19,303 nucleotides of DNA, taken from NCBI GenBank assembly GCA_016182055.1, contig JACOYD010000046.1, positions 1 through 19,303 of the forward strand. The letters run 5' to 3'. Of this stretch, positions 14,346-19,303 are shown piece by piece; the first letter of the stretch is position 1; each line of letters starts with the position of its first letter. The position numbers and the translations under genes are program-made. The DNA is from Candidatus Microgenomates bacterium. Its GTDB lineage: Bacteria; Patescibacteriota; Microgenomatia; Levybacterales; JACOYD01. The notes beneath the pieces are model-generated. The model had not been told where the DNA came from, did no database searches, and was given only the letters and a program-made list of their open reading frames with translations.

Positions 14346-14537
14346 TTATTTTTGACCTCGCGTTTCAAGCACTGTATTAATCATTTCTTCGTTGCGTTTG
14401 TAGGCCTCTTCCAAAAATTTTTTAGTTTCCTCATTTATTTGTCCTGTGTGTCCCTCGATAACAAAAGAAAGGGCGTTTTTTATCACCGTTAACTGTCCGA
14501 GGATGTTGTGTCGAAGCACAGAAAGAGCATCTTCCAT
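14346..14537 (-). CDS. Stand-alone histidine phosphotransfer (DHp/HisKA-like) domain
   Basis: A complete 63-aa gene. The sequence LRHNILGQLTVIKNALSFV fits helix 1 of a histidine-kinase dimerisation domain, with the candidate phosphoacceptor His10 followed by Asn. GQINEETKKFLEEAYKRNEEMINTVLE fits helix 2. No sensor and no HATPase domain is present: a TGA stop stands two codons before the ATG in the same frame, and downstream the frame stops one base before receiver 1. It is thus not a visible truncation of a longer kinase. The RHN motif recalls Spo0B and other SPOB-type phosphotransferases (RHD), which relay phosphate between receivers. Sandwiched between two receivers, it may shuttle phosphate between them or accept it from an orphan kinase. 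The fold call is from pattern only. Confidence 0.72.
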   Translation of the reverse strand: MEDALSVLRHNILGQLTVIKNALSFVIEGHTGQINEETKKFLEEAYKRNEEMINTVLETRGQK

Positions 14538-14548
14538 GTTTCAACTAT

Positions 14549-14591
14549 AAATGAATTTGTAAGCAATTGCAAATGAATTTACAAGCTTTGC
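14549..14591. repeat. Imperfect 22-bp tandem direct repeat with inverted core
   Basis: AAATGAATTTGTAAGCAATTGC (shown here as AAATGAATTT-GTAAGC-AATTGC) at 14549-14570 is followed at once by AAATGAATTT-ACAAGC-TTTGC at 14571-14591. TTGTAA of the first and TTACAA of the second form an inverted pair. It fills the 83-base gap between receiver 2 and the DHp gene and could be an operator or a hairpin. Confidence 0.75.
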
Positions 14592-14620
14592 TTATAAACT
14601 ATCCTAGGCTTTGCTGTCAA

Positions 14621-14992
14621 TCAAGAAAGTGCCAACTTAACCTCTTCTAGAAATTGATCGGGGGTAAGTGCGCTTTTGAGTAAAAACTTGGAGGCGCCAA
14701 GATTTTTTGTTTGTTCCTCAATGGCTGTTTCATGAGTAACGTTGGTTAGCATAATTATCTTTTTGTTGGGCGTTGACGGAGGATTTTGGGAAAGTTCTTC
14801 TAAGATTTGCGGTCCTTCTTTTTTGGGTAAGTGAACATCCAGCAGAATTAAATCATAGCCGCCTTGACTGGCAAATTTTAACGCTTCCTCGCCATCGGCA
14901 GCTAAATCAACACTAAACCCCTCCTCTTTGAGAAGCTCTCCATAAAACTCCAGCATGGTGGGATCATCTTCCCCCACCAAAATTCTCGCCAT
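14621..14992 (-). CDS. Single-domain response regulator, receiver 2
   Basis: 123 aa, a lone receiver with ED9-D10, phosphoacceptor D52 (LILLDVHLPKKEG), T83 (IMLTNVT) and K106 (KFLLKSA). It is clearly related to receiver 1 (same length and the same Leu-Val/Leu-Lys C-terminal pattern with A-x-TPxQ after the Lys), consistent with an old duplication. The start MARILVGEDD at 14992 is preferred over the ATG at 15010 on family grounds. It is the first gene of the signalling trio and reads away from the glycosyltransferase at 15059. Partner kinases are not in the window. Confidence 0.92.
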   Translation of the reverse strand: MARILVGEDDPTMLEFYGELLKEEGFSVDLAADGEEALKFASQGGYDLILLDVHLPKKEGPQILEELSQNPPSTPNKKIIMLTNVTHETAIEEQTKNLGASKFLLKSALTPDQFLEEVKLALS

Positions 14993-15000
14993 ACATATCA

Positions 15001-15052
15001 ACCGTACCACAGAGTTCTGCTTCAGTCAACTTAAAATCATTTAAGATATAAT
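15001..15052. promoter_or_regulatory. Divergent promoter region; plus-strand TATAAT suggests leaderless transcript
   Basis: On the plus strand a perfect TATAAT (15047-15052) ends six bases before the ATG at 15059, so transcription would begin at or next to the start codon. The -35 at the matching position (AGTCAA) is poor. On the minus strand TTGACT (15029-15024) followed after 17 bases by TACGGT could serve receiver 2, with a weak -10. Confidence 0.5.
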
Positions 15053-15941
15053 AAAGAGATGCGATTAAAAACGTACATTCTGCTAATATTTATAATCGGC
15101 CTTTTTGTTTATTTCAATACACTTTTTAACGGCTTTGTCGGCGATGACAACCTGCAGATAGTGGAAAACCCAAACACCCACGAAGCCGCAAATATTCCCC
15201 GCTTTTTTGCCGGCAGCACCTACTATACATATCAGGTAGATAAACCGATGGGAGTATATTATAGACCCCTCATGATGTCTCTGTTTACTGCTATTTATCA
15301 GCTGACCGGCAGTGATCCATTATTTTTTCACTTAGCGCAAATTATAATTCATATTGCCAATGCCATTTTCGTCTTTCTGCTTTTCAGGCTGTTTCTTAAA
15401 AAAAACGCTCTTCCCTTTTTTCTCTCTCTTATTTTTCTCCTTCACCCAATTAATGCCGAGGCGGTTCTCTATATCGCCAACACCCAGGAAGTGTTGTTTT
15501 TCTTTTTCGGAATGGCGGCGCTCCTTCTTCTCTTACACACTAACAAAATTCTTACACTTAAACGAACTGCCGTCATCTCTTTTTTTCTTCTTCTTTCACT
15601 TTTTTCCAAAGAAACAGGCGTATTATTTATCGCTTTAGCTATTTTTTATACGCTTATTTTCCGTAAAGAATTTCTAAAACCTGTTCTCTTCTCTTTAGCA
15701 TTAACATTTATCATCTACCTTTTCTTCCGCTACGGGTTGGCAAAAATGCAGTTTGGGCAAATACCCATCGCTCCGCTTGCCCAAGCATCGCTAGTTGAAA
15801 GAATAATCAATATGCCGGCTATCATCTTTCACTATTTGCAAACCTTTATTTTTCCAAAAGATTTAATTGTGGCGGATTTTTGGATGGTTAAAAACATAAA
15901 CGTTGCCAACTTTTATCTGCCCTTGCTAATTATTCTGGTTC

Positions 15942-15949
15942 TTTTTTTT
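15942..15949 (+). other. T8 homopolymer at the frameshift point
   Basis: Eight T residues at the place where the two halves of the glycosyltransferase change frame. A T9 run would give a continuous frame reading VLFFCKIYGFFFVWF. Confidence 0.75.
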
Positions 15950-16275
15950 GCAAGATATATGGCTTTTTCTTTGTCTGGTTTATTATTGGGCTTATACTTC
16001 ATCTGCAGATTTTGCCTCTTGACGCCACAGTGGCCGACCGCTGGTTCTACTTTCCAATTGTTGGGCTTTTGGGTCTAATAGCTATTATTTTTGAAAAACT
16101 AAAAATGGGCGTGCAGAAATACCGTTTGCTGACTATGCTTATTGCAATTATTATTCTTGCTAGTCTATCAACACGAACATTTATCAGAACTTTTAACTGG
16201 CGAGACAGCCTGACGCTCTATATGCACGATCTTAAAACACAACAAAACAACTTTTTTCTACAAAATAGCATCGGG

Positions 16276-16353
16276 GCTGAACTTATTATTCTTGGAAAAT
16301 ACGAGGAGGCCAAAGCTGAACTTATTATTCTTGGAAAATACGAGGAGGCCAAA
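16276..16353 (+). repeat. Exact 39-bp tandem duplication in the TPR region
   Basis: Two identical 39-bp units (16276-16314 and 16315-16353) each encode AELIILGKYEEAK. The duplication keeps the frame but adds 13 residues inside a TPR, out of step with the 34-residue repeat. Perfect identity, including third positions, implies a very recent event. Confidence 0.97.
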
Positions 16354-16663
16354 CCATATGTTGAAGCTTCTGTAAAAGCTTTTCCTTATTTTGGCAATGT
16401 CAATAACATGGCGGCAATTTATTTATCGCAAGGAAATATTGATAAAACAAGAGAGTATTTGCAAAAAGCCCTGACTCTTGGCGATAACTATTTGGTCTAT
16501 CAAAACTATTCCAATTTTTTATTAACCTATGATACGCCGGAAAAAACAAAAGAATTTACCAAAGAAGCTCTTATTAAGTACCCGCAAAATCCCAAACTGC
16601 GGCAAAATCTTACCAAAGCGGAAGACATGCTAAGTGGTGTTAAAAAATAGCTTCTTACCCTAC

Positions 16664-16680
16664 CACACCTTGGAGGTGTG
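16664..16680. repeat. REP-like hairpin, left copy
   Basis: CACACCT-TGG-AGGTGTG, a 7-bp perfect stem with a three-base loop, lies between the convergent ends of the TPR glycosyltransferase and GT87. It is not followed by a T run on either strand, so it is not a standard terminator. The core ACCTTGGAGGT matches the hairpins at 17875 and 18595. Confidence 0.75.
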
Positions 16681-16689
16681 AAAAAACCC

Positions 16690-17814
16690 CTACTTCGTCA
16701 ACCAAAGGCGCTTCAGGCTTAAACCATAAAGAATAACTGTCCCATAAAAAACATGCGAGAGTAAAAACGCAGATACGCCAGAAAATGCTTGAGGGGTTTT
16801 GATATTAAAGGCCACGAGAATATAGGATATGAACAAGACGATAAAATGAATACTAAATCTCTTTTCCTTACCATCGAAAAGAGATAACAAAAGTGTAGTG
16901 TAGGGAATAATAAGCAAGACGAAATGGTGTTGCCACGCAAGCCCGCCACCAATAAGTATTGCTATGATAAAAACACCATATTCCATAAATTCTCTCGATA
17001 TGTTTTTCGTCTTTGGATTTGTGACGACAAAACTTATAAGAAGTAATATCCCTAACAGTAAATAATTAATAATACTCGCAACTTCATTCGGTATTGCTAA
17101 TCGCGCTAGAAATCCTGTAAGCGCCTGATTATAGTAAACACTGTTTCCTGAGGTAGGAATATTAGGTAATACCTCAAAAAGATATTGTCTCGTCAAACCT
17201 TCACCAAATAATAAAATCCCAAGGGTGCCGAGAACTACAAATGTTATTAAAGCCGCCCCAACTACACCAAAAGCTTTCTTCCTAAGAAAAAACAATAGAA
17301 GTATTAGTGGTATAAGTTTTATTCCAGAAGCAATGCCAAGTAAAATACCAGCTATGTGGAATTGCTTTCGCTGATAAAAGAGAAAACAAAGGCTTATAAG
17401 TAATAACAGGAGAAGATTTATTTGCCCCATACCCAAAGTAAACTTAACCGGAAATGATAGTACCGAAAAGCTATAGATAAACAAAAAAGTAAACAGAGAA
17501 AACTTCTTTGTGACCGCTTTCAGAATGACAAAAATTGATCCGATAAGTGCGCTGAAAGACAAAATGGTCCAGATTTTTTGGGCTATGTCAATTGGAATAA
17601 GACCAAATGGAAATAGAAAAAGAAATGTTGTTGGAGGATAGTTAACGTCAGTTGCCGGATTATCGTAAAGATTACGGCCATGTAAAATATCTTGAATTGA
17701 TGGGTAATATACATTGACAAAGTCAAAAAGCTGAAACGTCAATAAAATTCTTATTAGGGTAAAAAGAGAAAATACTACTGAAAAAATTATAAAAAGATAA
17801 ACTAAAAGTCTCAT
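16690..17814 (-). CDS. GT87-family polytopic glycosyltransferase (DUF2029)
   Basis: A 374-aa membrane protein with about ten hydrophobic segments. Motifs of the GT87 (polyprenol-phosphate mannose-dependent alpha-mannosyltransferase) family are visible: an Asp after the first helix followed by DFVNVYYPSIQDILHGRNLYDN, NYPPTTFLFLFPFG at 58-71, FTLGMGQINLLLLLL, GILLGIASGIKLIPLIL, and AWQHHFVLL near the end. Such enzymes extend cell-surface glycans or glycolipids outside the membrane. The start at 17814 (MRLLVYLF) is chosen because the longer frame to 17937 runs through the hairpin repeat and into the transposase gene. It is flanked by hairpins on both sides and shares strand with the transposase, so it may travel with it. 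Acceptor and sugar unknown. Confidence 0.82.
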   Translation of the reverse strand: MRLLVYLFIIFSVVFSLFTLIRILLTFQLFDFVNVYYPSIQDILHGRNLYDNPATDVNYPPTTFLFLFPFGLIPIDIAQKIWTILSFSALIGSIFVILKAVTKKFSLFTFLFIYSFSVLSFPVKFTLGMGQINLLLLLLISLCFLFYQRKQFHIAGILLGIASGIKLIPLILLLFFLRKKAFGVVGAALITFVVLGTLGILLFGEGLTRQYLFEVLPNIPTSGNSVYYNQALTGFLARLAIPNEVASIINYLLLGILLLISFVVTNPKTKNISREFMEYGVFIIAILIGGGLAWQHHFVLLIIPYTTLLLSLFDGKEKRFSIHFIVLFISYILVAFNIKTPQAFSGVSAFLLSHVFYGTVILYGLSLKRLWLTK

Positions 17815-17836
17815 TATTCTTATTGTAACAAAAAAA

Positions 17837-17874
17837 TATATCCCATTATATCCTACTATATCCCACCTCGTATA
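17837..17874. repeat. Imperfect TATATCCCAC-type short repeats
   Basis: Four degenerate units beginning TATATCC (TATATCCCAT, TATATCCTAC, TATATCCCACCTCG and the one running into the hairpin) lead into the perfect hairpin at 17875. They look like decayed or stuttered copies of the hairpin's left arm. Confidence 0.7.
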
Positions 17875-17893
17875 TCCCACCTCGGAGGTGGGA
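17875..17893. repeat. REP-like hairpin, middle copy
   Basis: TCCCACCT-CGG-AGGTGGGA has a perfect 8-bp stem with a three-base loop. It stands between the transposase stop (17900) and the GT87 start (17814). It is the best-formed of the three related hairpins. Confidence 0.82.
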
Positions 17894-17899
17894 ATGAAG

Positions 17900-18547
17900 C
17901 TACACGTAAGGTCTAGTATGTCTTCGACTAACGACAACTGGCAAATCTATTAATAAATAGTCAATAGCTTCTAAAGATTTTTTATAACCTATTCTAAACA
18001 TAGACAAAATTGGCTCTTTTACACACATTCCATCATTTCTTAAACTTATATAGTCTAAATAAGATGACCATTGATATTCTTTTGGATCTTTTACTAAATA
18101 TGACGCGACAGGATTTAGATGAATGTAGCGAGACACGTGCATAAATTGATCATCGTCTTCAATCCTTACCGCTTTAAATTGACCTTGAAGCAAAGGCCCA
18201 ACTCGTTCATGTCTAGTATTAAAATATTTTGTATAACTATTGCCTACCTTATTCATAAATTCCGAAATACCATTATCTTTAAGTTGTCGAAGTAAAAAAT
18301 GGAAATGATTAGGCATTAAGCAATAACAAAGAATTTCAATAATTTTTGGCGATTTTTCAAAATTTAATTGCTTAAAGCGTCTTATTTGAGAAAACTGTGG
18401 CTTTGGACCTTGAAACTGATAATAATTGACGACGTCGATAAGTCTTCTTTTATCTTTTTGGTTGTAAAAGATTGGTAATTTTGCGACTCCTCGATTATAA
18501 ACATGATAAATTTCGTTGTTAATAAAAGGAGTTTTTCTATATGGCAT
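17900..18547 (-). CDS. REP-associated tyrosine transposase (RAYT, Y1/HUH family)
   Basis: 215 aa, close to the usual RAYT length. The start MPYRKTPFINNEIYHVYNRGV is the standard family opening. The metal-binding HUH pair is at 81-83 in CLMPNHFHFLL, and the nucleophilic Tyr is in NSYTKYFNTRHERVGPLLQGQFKAVRI (Y105 or Y108). SRYIHLNPVASYLV follows. RAYTs are single-copy relatives of IS200/IS605 TnpA that act on REP hairpins rather than on their own ends. Hairpins with a common core occur on both sides of this gene, as expected. A TTGACA (18585-18580) lies upstream, but no good -10 is evident. All catalytic residues appear intact, so it may be active. Confidence 0.92.
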   Translation of the reverse strand: MPYRKTPFINNEIYHVYNRGVAKLPIFYNQKDKRRLIDVVNYYQFQGPKPQFSQIRRFKQLNFEKSPKIIEILCYCLMPNHFHFLLRQLKDNGISEFMNKVGNSYTKYFNTRHERVGPLLQGQFKAVRIEDDDQFMHVSRYIHLNPVASYLVKDPKEYQWSSYLDYISLRNDGMCVKEPILSMFRIGYKKSLEAIDYLLIDLPVVVSRRHTRPYV

Positions 18548-18593
18548 TCTTTATCTAGTAAGACACAAACTACCCTAGGTGTCAATATACTTT

Positions 18594-18642
18594 CACCTCG
18601 GAGGTAGGACTAGTAGAGGTAGGACTAGTAGGACTAGAGGTA
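18594..18642. repeat. Degenerate REP hairpin and GGTAGGACTAG repeats, right boundary
   Basis: The core ACCTCGGAGGT (18595-18605) repeats the middle hairpin core, though the outer stem is lost. It is followed by three short overlapping GGACTAG units interleaved with GAGGTA, up to 18642. Immediately after comes the glycosyltransferase remnant, so this marks the right boundary of the inserted-looking segment. Confidence 0.7.
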
Positions 18643-18696
18643 CTGCGGCAAAATCTTGCCAAAGCCGAAGATATGCTAAGGGATGTCAAAAAGTAA
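18643..18696 (+). pseudogene. 3'-end remnant of a TPR glycosyltransferase paralogue
   Basis: 54 bases encode LRQNLAKAEDMLRDVKK and a stop. This matches LRQNLTKAEDMLSGVKK and its stop at 16597-16650 without gaps. Most of the differences are at third codon positions, so the two copies diverged under selection on the protein; this is not a recent copy of the neighbour. The rest of the gene is missing, replaced by repeats and the transposase block. It is best explained as the tail of a tandem paralogue. Confidence 0.85.
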
Positions 18697-18702
18697 CTTC
18701 TG

Positions 18703-18732
18703 TTGCTATAGTCAAGGACTTATGCTACAGTT
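18703..18732 (+). promoter_or_regulatory. Possible extended -10 promoter for the secreted lectin gene
   Basis: TTGCTA (18703-18708) is followed after 17 bases by TACAGT, which is preceded by TGC as in extended -10 promoters. Transcription would start only a few bases before the ATG at 18741. Both hexamers match consensus at only four of six positions. Confidence 0.35.
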
Positions 18733-18740
18733 TTTATCAA

Positions 18741-19303
18741 ATGTGGTTTCTGTCTAAAACCATTCTCTTTTTAATTTTCTTTTTTCTATTCTTTCTTTTT
18801 CCTGCTTCAAGCCATGCAGAAACGATAATAAAAGGAGTGACAGTTATTGGGAATCAGGCTTGGAGTGATACGGGGATAAATCTTGTTGCTGGAAATTCCG
18901 ACGTCTTCATTAAATTTGGTACATCTCCTGGCCGCATATACTACACCTACTACACTACAAATCCAGTTTCTCCAGAAGGGCTTCCAGGCTGTATTGCAGG
19001 ACCGACATTTGTTCTCCCAGGCGCTACCTGCTATTCTCTTATTGCACGCATTGACAACGGTGAAGCTTTTCAAGTACAACCCATCATTCCCGGATTCCTT
19101 GAAAGTACTGCAAATTTTAAAACTTCGGCAACAGGACCACTTTACTTTGGCTTCAACGATGAAGTGCTACATTTTTCTGACAATGTCGGCAGGTGGGGAT
19201 TCACTGTTATCGTGAATAATTTTCCCACTCCCACCCCTACTCCAACACCCATTCCAACCCCTGCTCCCACCAAAACTCCCCTCATCTTAATCCCTGGAAT
19301 TGG
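18741..19303 (+). CDS. Secreted protein: LecA-like lectin domain, Pro/Thr linker, hydrolase-like start (partial)
   Basis: 187 codons are present and the frame is open at the right edge. A signal peptide (hydrophobic core FLIFFFLFFLFP, cleavage after SSHA26) leads into a beta-sandwich domain of about 135 residues: VTVIGNQAWSDTGINLVAG, GPTFVLPGATCYSLIARI, GPLYFGFNDEVLHFSDNVG, RWGFTVIV. This pattern resembles PA-IL/LecA-type galactose-binding domains, including the late Asn-Asp and Asp-Asn residues that bind calcium in that family. A linker of repeated Pro-Thr follows, then PLILIPGIG, which looks like the opening strand and oxyanion loop of an alpha/beta hydrolase such as a lipase. The sugar-binding and lipase ideas are inferences from short motifs. 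It starts 44 bases after the paralogue remnant. Confidence 0.75.
   Translation, partial: MWFLSKTILFLIFFFLFFLFPASSHAETIIKGVTVIGNQAWSDTGINLVAGNSDVFIKFGTSPGRIYYTYYTTNPVSPEGLPGCIAGPTFVLPGATCYSLIARIDNGEAFQVQPIIPGFLESTANFKTSATGPLYFGFNDEVLHFSDNVGRWGFTVIVNNFPTPTPTPTPIPTPAPTKTPLILIPGI

Larger units (their letters stand above)
15059..16650 (+). pseudogene. GT-C membrane glycosyltransferase with C-terminal TPRs, frameshifted
   Basis: The N-terminal part (15059 to about 15950) is a multi-helix membrane protein with an Asp pair after the first helix (FNGFVGDDNLQI), YYRPL and LHPINAEAVLYIA, fitting the GT-C/PMT-like TPR glycosyltransferases (TMTC type), which use polyprenyl-phosphate sugars at the outer membrane face. 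The frame then drifts and stops at 16078. The rest continues in another frame: FFFVWFIIGLIL..LPLDATVADRWFYFP, the typical continuation, then TPR-like helices to 16650. The break is at or near a T8 run (15942-15949); one extra T rejoins both halves. TPRs include an exact 13-residue duplication. A natural inactivating mutation, slippage decoding, or an assembly error are all possible. No SD; a TATAAT stands just before the ATG. Confidence 0.8.

Noticed and set aside
16012..16650. Separate 212-aa TPR gene starting at ATG 16012
   Set aside because: The same frame is meaningful upstream of this ATG (FFFVWFIIGLIL before LPLDATVADRW) and continues the upstream protein family, so it is the second half of a frameshifted gene.
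16664..16690. Rho-independent terminator between the convergent glycosyltransferase genes
   Set aside because: The stem is good but is followed by A residues on the plus strand and by GGTAGGG on the minus strand, so there is no U tract; it shares its core with the REP hairpins.
17837..17893. CRISPR array
   Set aside because: Units are about 10-15 bases, irregular and without spacers of constant length, and no cas gene is nearby.
17815..17937. Longer start of the GT87 protein
   Set aside because: The extra 41 codons run through the hairpin and short repeats and into the transposase gene; family similarity begins at MRLLVYLF.
18807..19215. Two open frames of 90 and 110 aa (minus and plus strands)
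   Set aside because: Both are shadows of the secreted lectin-like gene, whose own frame has a signal peptide, coherent beta-sandwich pattern and linker.

Overview
The window looks like part of a genome from a Patescibacteria/CPR bacterium, probably of the Microgenomates type; this is inferred from gene content and style, not from a marker gene. The supporting signs are a monoderm-type type IV pilus (T4P) operon without PilQ, prepilins carrying the ARD..R..DI signature after the N-terminal helix, tightly overlapping genes, very small regulatory proteins, many genes without a Shine-Dalgarno sequence beside a few with a perfect AGGAGG, and short dispersed repeats.

From right to left on the minus strand, positions 15.0 kb to 1 are almost continuous coding. 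First come three small signalling genes: a CheY-like receiver, a stand-alone histidine-kinase dimerisation (DHp) domain of 63 aa, and a second receiver (14992-13973). The T4P operon follows (13839-4766): PilB ATPase, PilC platform, a GspH-type pilin, a large minor pilin carrying a beta-propeller, two more minor pilins, a natural PilM-PilN fusion, PilO, a membrane protein with a LytR_C domain, and a probable major pilin with a GTG start and a strong SD. ComM, the competence branch-migration helicase, is next. The gene set therefore suggests a pilus for adhesion and/or DNA uptake, with the receiver/DHp trio as its possible controller.

Downstream of comM are a membrane-anchored serine hydrolase of the beta-lactamase fold, a UPF0173-type MBL hydrolase, nickel superoxide dismutase with its dedicated maturation protease, and then a separate promoter driving a minimal Rrf2 regulator overlapping sufC (truncated at base 1). 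The left end is thus an oxidative-stress and Fe-S-assembly block.

The right end (15.06-19.3 kb) is different. A plus-strand GT-C membrane glycosyltransferase with TPR repeats is split by a frameshift at a T8 run and carries an exact 39-bp tandem duplication. It is followed by a minus-strand GT87 glycosyltransferase and a REP-associated tyrosine transposase (RAYT), with three related hairpins sharing the core ACCTYGGAGGT placed left of, between and right of these two genes. Immediately beyond is a 54-bp fragment homologous to the 3' end of the broken glycosyltransferase, so the block seems to sit where a tandem paralogue was lost. The window ends inside a secreted protein with a LecA-like lectin domain, a Pro/Thr linker and the start of a hydrolase-like domain.

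No rRNA, tRNA or CRISPR array was seen, and no gene-free stretch exceeds 300 bases. The items judged most likely to be new are the stand-alone DHp domain between two receivers beside pilB, the pilin/beta-propeller protein with a probable AUU start, the PilM-PilN fusion, the 7-bp repeat inside sufC, and the REP-bounded RAYT/GT87 block.
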